This document shows positions 60,693 to 64,000 of a stretch of DNA of 64,000 nucleotides, piece by piece. Under the pieces are notes generated by a model. It was not told the origin of the DNA and ran no database searches. It worked only from the letters and a program-made list of their open reading frames with translations. This stretch comes from Halothermothrix sp. (GTDB taxonomy: Bacteria > Bacillota > Halanaerobiia > DY22613), in contig JAENYK010000008.1 in the NCBI GenBank assembly GCA_016841825.1, positions 62,001 through 126,000 of the forward strand, in the 5' to 3' direction. A program made the position numbers and the translations under genes. Position 1 is the stretch's first letter, and the number at the start of each line of letters is the position of its first letter.

Positions 60693-62261
60693 TTATTTTT
60701 TTGAGTCATCAATCCAGATGGTTGTAAGTTTGTCGGCATCATACATCTGATGCCAGATCTCATCTTGAATCCATGGTTGTTTCAAAGTATAGGCGGTTGT
60801 ATGGAACAGCCAGACATATGGTTGAAGTTCAAATGTTCTTTGGGCAATTCGTTTAGCCAATTCATAGCGAACCAATGGATTGCTGGTTCTTTCCATCTCA
60901 TCAATCATCTGATCAATTAATGGATCATTCATGCCAACACGGGAACCTTTAGAATATAACAAAGGTTGTAAGAAGTTGTATGGGTCAGCATAGTCAGCAT
61001 ACCAGTTTAGATAATACATAGGTACTTTACCCTCTTTAACTGCCGGATAGAAGGTAGCCCATTCACTTTCAATAATCTCTGCATCAATACCGACATCTGC
61101 CAAAAATGCCTGGAATACGCCAGTCATTTGAACCCGGTCAGTAGTGTTAGAAGTCCACAGTTCAATCTTTAAGCCGTCAGGATAACCTGCCTCTTTTAAC
61201 AGTTGTCTAGCTTTTTCCGGATCATATTCAACTGGTTGAATTTCTGCAGAATAACCTTCCATTCCTGGAGGCAGTGGTCCATTAGCTAAAGTATCAGTAC
61301 CATTTCTCAAAGTTTCAATTATTGTCGGTACATCAATAGCATGGGCAATAGCTTTTCGTACTCTAACATCATCTAATGGTTTGACATTCTGATTAAGTGC
61401 CAGATAATAAGTACTCAACTCAGTCTGCTTAACAATGTAATCTTTCCAAATTGGATCGTTGATCCATCGCTCAAACTCTGCAGTTGGAATTGGACCAAAG
61501 TCCAGGTTACCAGCTTCAAATTCAGCCACTGCAGTCAGATCTTCCGGAATTACACGATAATAAACTTTATCTACATACGGTCTTCCTTCAAAATAATCCT
61601 CATTAGCTTCCAGAATGATATGATCATCATGTTCCCACTCAATCAGTTTCCACGGGCCAGTACCAACAGCATTCTCACTGAATAGGTCACCGTATTTTTC
61701 AACTACTTCTTGAGGAACGATCAAAGCATGAGGTAAGGTTAAGTGCTTCAAGAACAGACCAAATGGATACTTTAATTGGAACTGCACAGTATGATCATCA
61801 ACAACTGTCACCCCAGAAACACCTTCTGTAGTACCGTCCAGAGCAGCATCAGTACCAACGATCATATCATAAGCCCAGGTACCAGGAGAAGCTACTTCTG
61901 GATCAAATAAACGATCAAAAGAAAATTTAACGTCATGGGCAGTAAACTCACGACCATTATGGAACTTTACACCTTTTCTCAGATTAAAAGTCCAGATCAA
62001 ACGATCATCACTGACAGTCCAATCTGTAGCCAGAGATGGAACCACATCATTGGAGTAATAGTCAAAACGAACAAGACCATCAAAAATCTTCACAGCCATA
62101 GCACCAGCGTTAAAACCAGACGCATAAGCAGGATCCAAAGTATCCCAATCAGAACTATTTCTGAGATTCAATGTACCACCATATTGTGGATCTGCAGCTA
62201 AAACTGTCATACTTAACATTACCATTACCACAATTAACAGAATGGTTACTCTACTTCTCAT
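60693..62261 (-). CDS. dppA: Dipeptide/oligopeptide-binding protein (SBP family 5)
   Basis: A 522-residue extracellular binding protein. Signal peptide about 1-22 (VTILLIVVMVMLSMTVLA, cut before ADPQYGG; no lipobox Cys), then the family 5 features LNLRNSSDWDTLDPAYA, LRKGVKFHNGREFTAHDVKF (about 92-111) and DDVRVRKAIAHAIDV. It delivers peptides or similar ligands to DppBC; dipeptide specificity is by family only. AAGGAGG lies before ATG 62261, so the 16 extra residues from 62309 are rejected. Lack of a lipid anchor is unusual for a Gram-positive-type cell and would suit an outer-membrane (diderm) lineage or an uncleaved anchor. Confidence 0.9.
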   Translation of the reverse strand: MRSRVTILLIVVMVMLSMTVLAADPQYGGTLNLRNSSDWDTLDPAYASGFNAGAMAVKIFDGLVRFDYYSNDVVPSLATDWTVSDDRLIWTFNLRKGVKFHNGREFTAHDVKFSFDRLFDPEVASPGTWAYDMIVGTDAALDGTTEGVSGVTVVDDHTVQFQLKYPFGLFLKHLTLPHALIVPQEVVEKYGDLFSENAVGTGPWKLIEWEHDDHIILEANEDYFEGRPYVDKVYYRVIPEDLTAVAEFEAGNLDFGPIPTAEFERWINDPIWKDYIVKQTELSTYYLALNQNVKPLDDVRVRKAIAHAIDVPTIIETLRNGTDTLANGPLPPGMEGYSAEIQPVEYDPEKARQLLKEAGYPDGLKIELWTSNTTDRVQMTGVFQAFLADVGIDAEIIESEWATFYPAVKEGKVPMYYLNWYADYADPYNFLQPLLYSKGSRVGMNDPLIDQMIDEMERTSNPLVRYELAKRIAQRTFELQPYVWLFHTTAYTLKQPWIQDEIWHQMYDADKLTTIWIDDSKK

Positions 62262-62309
62262 ACAATATCCTCCTTGTAGATTAGATTTTGTCCATTTACA
62301 TAAGTACAT

Positions 62310-62355
62310 GTACTAACTACTCTCTCGCGCTTAAACGCGAACCTACTTTTAGTAC
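62310..62355 (-). promoter_or_regulatory. Two-stage hairpin in the leader of the binding-protein gene
   Basis: GTACTAA (62310-62316) pairs with TTAGTAC (62349-62355) around an inner TCGCG / CGCGA stem (62325-62329 with 62336-62340), 50 to 95 bases upstream of ATG 62261. No U-tract. A regulatory RNA is possible; no known riboswitch class is recognised. Confidence 0.45.
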
Positions 62356-62496
62356 TCACCTCCCACAATTCTCTTTTAAAGTAAAATTTTTTTATTATTC
62401 TGAACTTACTGATAAATTTATTTTCTTTTAAAAATATTCGCGATTCTTTTGCCTAAATCCTGCTCAAAATTTAAATATTCTACAATTACCAAAAGA

Positions 62497-63204
62497 TTAC
62501 TGGCAAATGTCAACCAAACTTTTGAATATTTTCGTGAAATGAGGATGATGTTCCCACAATAATTCTGGATGCCACTGGACACCGACCGCATATCTAGACT
62601 TAACTCCTTCAATAGCTTCAATAATTCCGTCTCTGGAATGAGCTGTAGCGACAAATCCATCAGCTACCTGCTTAACTGCCTGATGATGATAACTGTTGAC
62701 AGTTAGCAGAGTGGTCCCAAAAATTTCGGCTAATCTACTATGTTCTATCAGATCCACGGTATGAGTAACATGCCACCGGGGTGCCGACTGTTGATGTTTA
62801 AAAAACTTATCATCTCCACAAAATGAAGGTATGTCCTGAATAATAGTCCCACCTGCCGCAACATTTAACACCTGACATCCCCGACAGATGCCCAATATAG
62901 GCTTATCCTTGTTTAATGCAAGTCGGGCCAACTCCAGCTCAAAGACATCCCTCTCAGGATCAATTCTCCCCAAACCAGGAACCGGCTCTTCATCAAAAAG
63001 GAGGGGATCTACATCTACTCCACCACTTAACAGTATCCCATCAACCTGACCTATCATCTCTTCAATTAAGTTGACATTATCGTGGATGACTGGCAAAACC
63101 AGAGGTATTCCTCCTGCATTCTCTATGGCTTTAATATACATCTTTCCCAGGGTCAAAACATTTTTTTCATCTTGAGAAGATGTGATTCCAATAATTTTTG
63201 CCAT
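62497..63204 (-). CDS. PuuD-like class I glutamine amidotransferase (gamma-glutamyl hydrolase)
   Basis: A 235-residue enzyme with the class I GATase triad: Cys in PILGICRGCQVLNVAAGGT (about 95-113) and His-Glu in VGVQWHPELLWE (about 209-220). The start IIGITSSQDEKN fits the family that hydrolyses gamma-glutamyl-GABA or related gamma-glutamyl amides. It lies between a D-aminoacylase and a peptide transporter, so a role in breaking down imported acylated or gamma-linked amino acids is plausible. Confidence 0.88.
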   Translation of the reverse strand: MAKIIGITSSQDEKNVLTLGKMYIKAIENAGGIPLVLPVIHDNVNLIEEMIGQVDGILLSGGVDVDPLLFDEEPVPGLGRIDPERDVFELELARLALNKDKPILGICRGCQVLNVAAGGTIIQDIPSFCGDDKFFKHQQSAPRWHVTHTVDLIEHSRLAEIFGTTLLTVNSYHHQAVKQVADGFVATAHSRDGIIEAIEGVKSRYAVGVQWHPELLWEHHPHFTKIFKSLVDICQ

Positions 63205-63374
63205 AATTTATACCGCCCCTTTCACATCTGAGCTTTTTTACTTTTAGTCTTATTTCTAGATGGATAAAAAATTCTCCTGCTATAAATAAGAATATGCCAG
63301 AAAAACAGCTATTAATACTGATTAATCATAAATTTAGTTATTTAATTTATAACATTGAAGGTAGTTGTTACCGA

Positions 63375-64000
63375 CTATTGAGAATTTTTCCGCAAAACTT
63401 TACCAGATTTGACACCTGTATGCTGCCCTTCATTTATCACCACTACTCCATTAACCACTACATACGGAATGCCTCTGGGATATTGAAAAGCATTATCAAA
63501 GTCAGCCAGATCTTTGACCGTCCGGGGATCAAAGATAGTGATATCAGCATCCATTCCCTCCCGAAGAATACCTTTAGAAAGTAATCCTAATCTGGCAGCA
63601 GGTAAAGAAGTCATCTTCTTGACTGCATTCTCCATGGAAATTATGCCTTCTTCCCGACTATATTTACCCAAAACTCTGGGAAAAGTTCCGAAATTACGGG
63701 GATGAGGTTTGCCACTGGCCAAAGGACCTACAACAGATAACGCATTGCCATCTGAGCCAATCATGGTTAAGTCATCACTAATCACCCGTGCTACATCTTC
63801 TTCACACATTGCAAAACGGATCATTCCCACATTCAATTCCTCTGTTAGCAAAAGTTTAATAACCGTTTGAGCCGGTGTTGTCCCCCATTGTTCAGAGATG
63901 GTCTGTAGATCTTTGCCCTCTGTCCAACGATTTTTCTCAGTTTTGACATCAGAGATAAACAAATTATGCCAGCCTCTGGGACCCTGTTGAGTCTCCAATA
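63375..64000 (-). CDS. N-acyl-D-amino-acid deacylase (D-aminoacylase), C-terminal part
   Basis: The open frame continues past the window edge, so only the last about 208 residues are present. GSDGNALSVVGPLASGKPHP (metal-binding Asp and His), RVLGKYSREEGIISMENAVK and KMTSLPAARLGLLSKG, with REGMDADITIFDP and VVVNGVVV, are typical of the D-aminoacylase branch of the amidohydrolase superfamily. These hydrolyse N-acyl-D-amino acids. It is about 170 bases upstream of the PuuD-like gene on the same strand, in a catabolic cluster with the Dpp transporter. Confidence 0.9.
   Translation of the reverse strand, partial: LETQQGPRGWHNLFISDVKTEKNRWTEGKDLQTISEQWGTTPAQTVIKLLLTEELNVGMIRFAMCEEDVARVISDDLTMIGSDGNALSVVGPLASGKPHPRNFGTFPRVLGKYSREEGIISMENAVKKMTSLPAARLGLLSKGILREGMDADITIFDPRTVKDLADFDNAFQYPRGIPYVVVNGVVVINEGQHTGVKSGKVLRKNSQ

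Noticed and set aside
1-64000. CRISPR array, prophage, rRNA or tRNA genes
   Set aside because: No regularly spaced repeats, phage structural genes, or recognisable rRNA/tRNA sequence were found by reading both strands.

Overview
The window looks like chromosomal DNA of a low-GC, probably anaerobic, endospore-forming Firmicute. Supporting this are spoVS, a GerW/YtfJ-family gene, two DUF1540 genes, a secreted D-Ala-D-Ala carboxypeptidase of the sporulation neighbourhood type, Firmicute gene order (ylxM-ffh-rpsP-khpA-rimM-trmD-rplS-lepB-ylqF-rnhB, scpA-scpB), strong AGGAGG ribosome binding sites and sigma-A promoters. Selenocysteine machinery, an FNT formate/nitrite channel and a DHH-CBS-poly(A)-polymerase type tRNA nucleotidyltransferase fit an anaerobic clostridial or Halanaerobiales-like lineage; the exact order is a guess. 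No rRNA, tRNA, CRISPR array or intact prophage was seen. Most genes lie on the minus strand.

Layout. 1-5.6 kb: accessory metabolism (DUF1292, NUDIX, secreted unknown protein, GT4 glycosyltransferase, EamA exporter, GNAT). 5.7-9.8 kb: selA-selD-bshC, where selD is itself a selenoprotein gene read through an in-frame UGA followed by a SECIS-like hairpin. 10-13.9 kb: a tightly overlapping operon of two dipeptide-type ABC permeases and a membrane protein with a predicted extracellular beta-propeller, with no ATPase or classical binding protein. 14-19.9 kb: accessory patch with an APH-like kinase, an alpha/beta hydrolase flanked by an exact 44-bp repeat that carries a complete promoter, HtrA, DUF1540, GNAT, gene debris and IS-end-like palindromes. 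19.3-24 kb: nucleotidyltransferase-like protein, 2-hydroxyacid dehydrogenase, SEC-C/TPR protein, HELGH protein. 24.1-26 kb: promoter, M-box magnesium riboswitch with visible terminator/antiterminator, and mgtE. 26-30.4 kb: HD hydrolase, methyltransferase, SDR, GNAT, FNT channel, with degenerate dispersed repeats between them.

30.5-43.6 kb is the conserved information-processing block: rnhB, ylqF, lepB, rplS, trmD, rimM, khpA, rpsP, ffh, ylxM, ftsY, an unusual duplicated JAMM-like protein, and smc. 43.7-47.4 kb: spoVS with a sigma-H-like promoter, rRNA pseudouridine synthase, and a cobalt/nickel ECF transporter (cbiMQO) behind a Fur-type operator. 47.5-58.6 kb: dac carboxypeptidase, gerW/ytfJ, DUF2953, an ABC-F ATPase with a structured leader containing a 39-codon ORF, DUF1540, a small basic protein ending in a perfect 28-bp inverted repeat, scpB, scpA, an HD protein, a site-2 protease and the tRNA nucleotidyltransferase. 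58.7-64 kb: a peptide-uptake and D-amino-acid/amide catabolism cluster (D-aminoacylase, PuuD-like hydrolase, dipeptide-binding protein, DppB, DppC), again without ATPases in the window.

Best candidates for something undescribed: the beta-propeller/orphan-permease operon, the ABC-F leader, the tandem JAMM-like protein between ftsY and smc, the duplicated promoter cassette and the perfect 28-bp inverted repeat. All coordinates and motifs were read by eye; no search or folding program was run.
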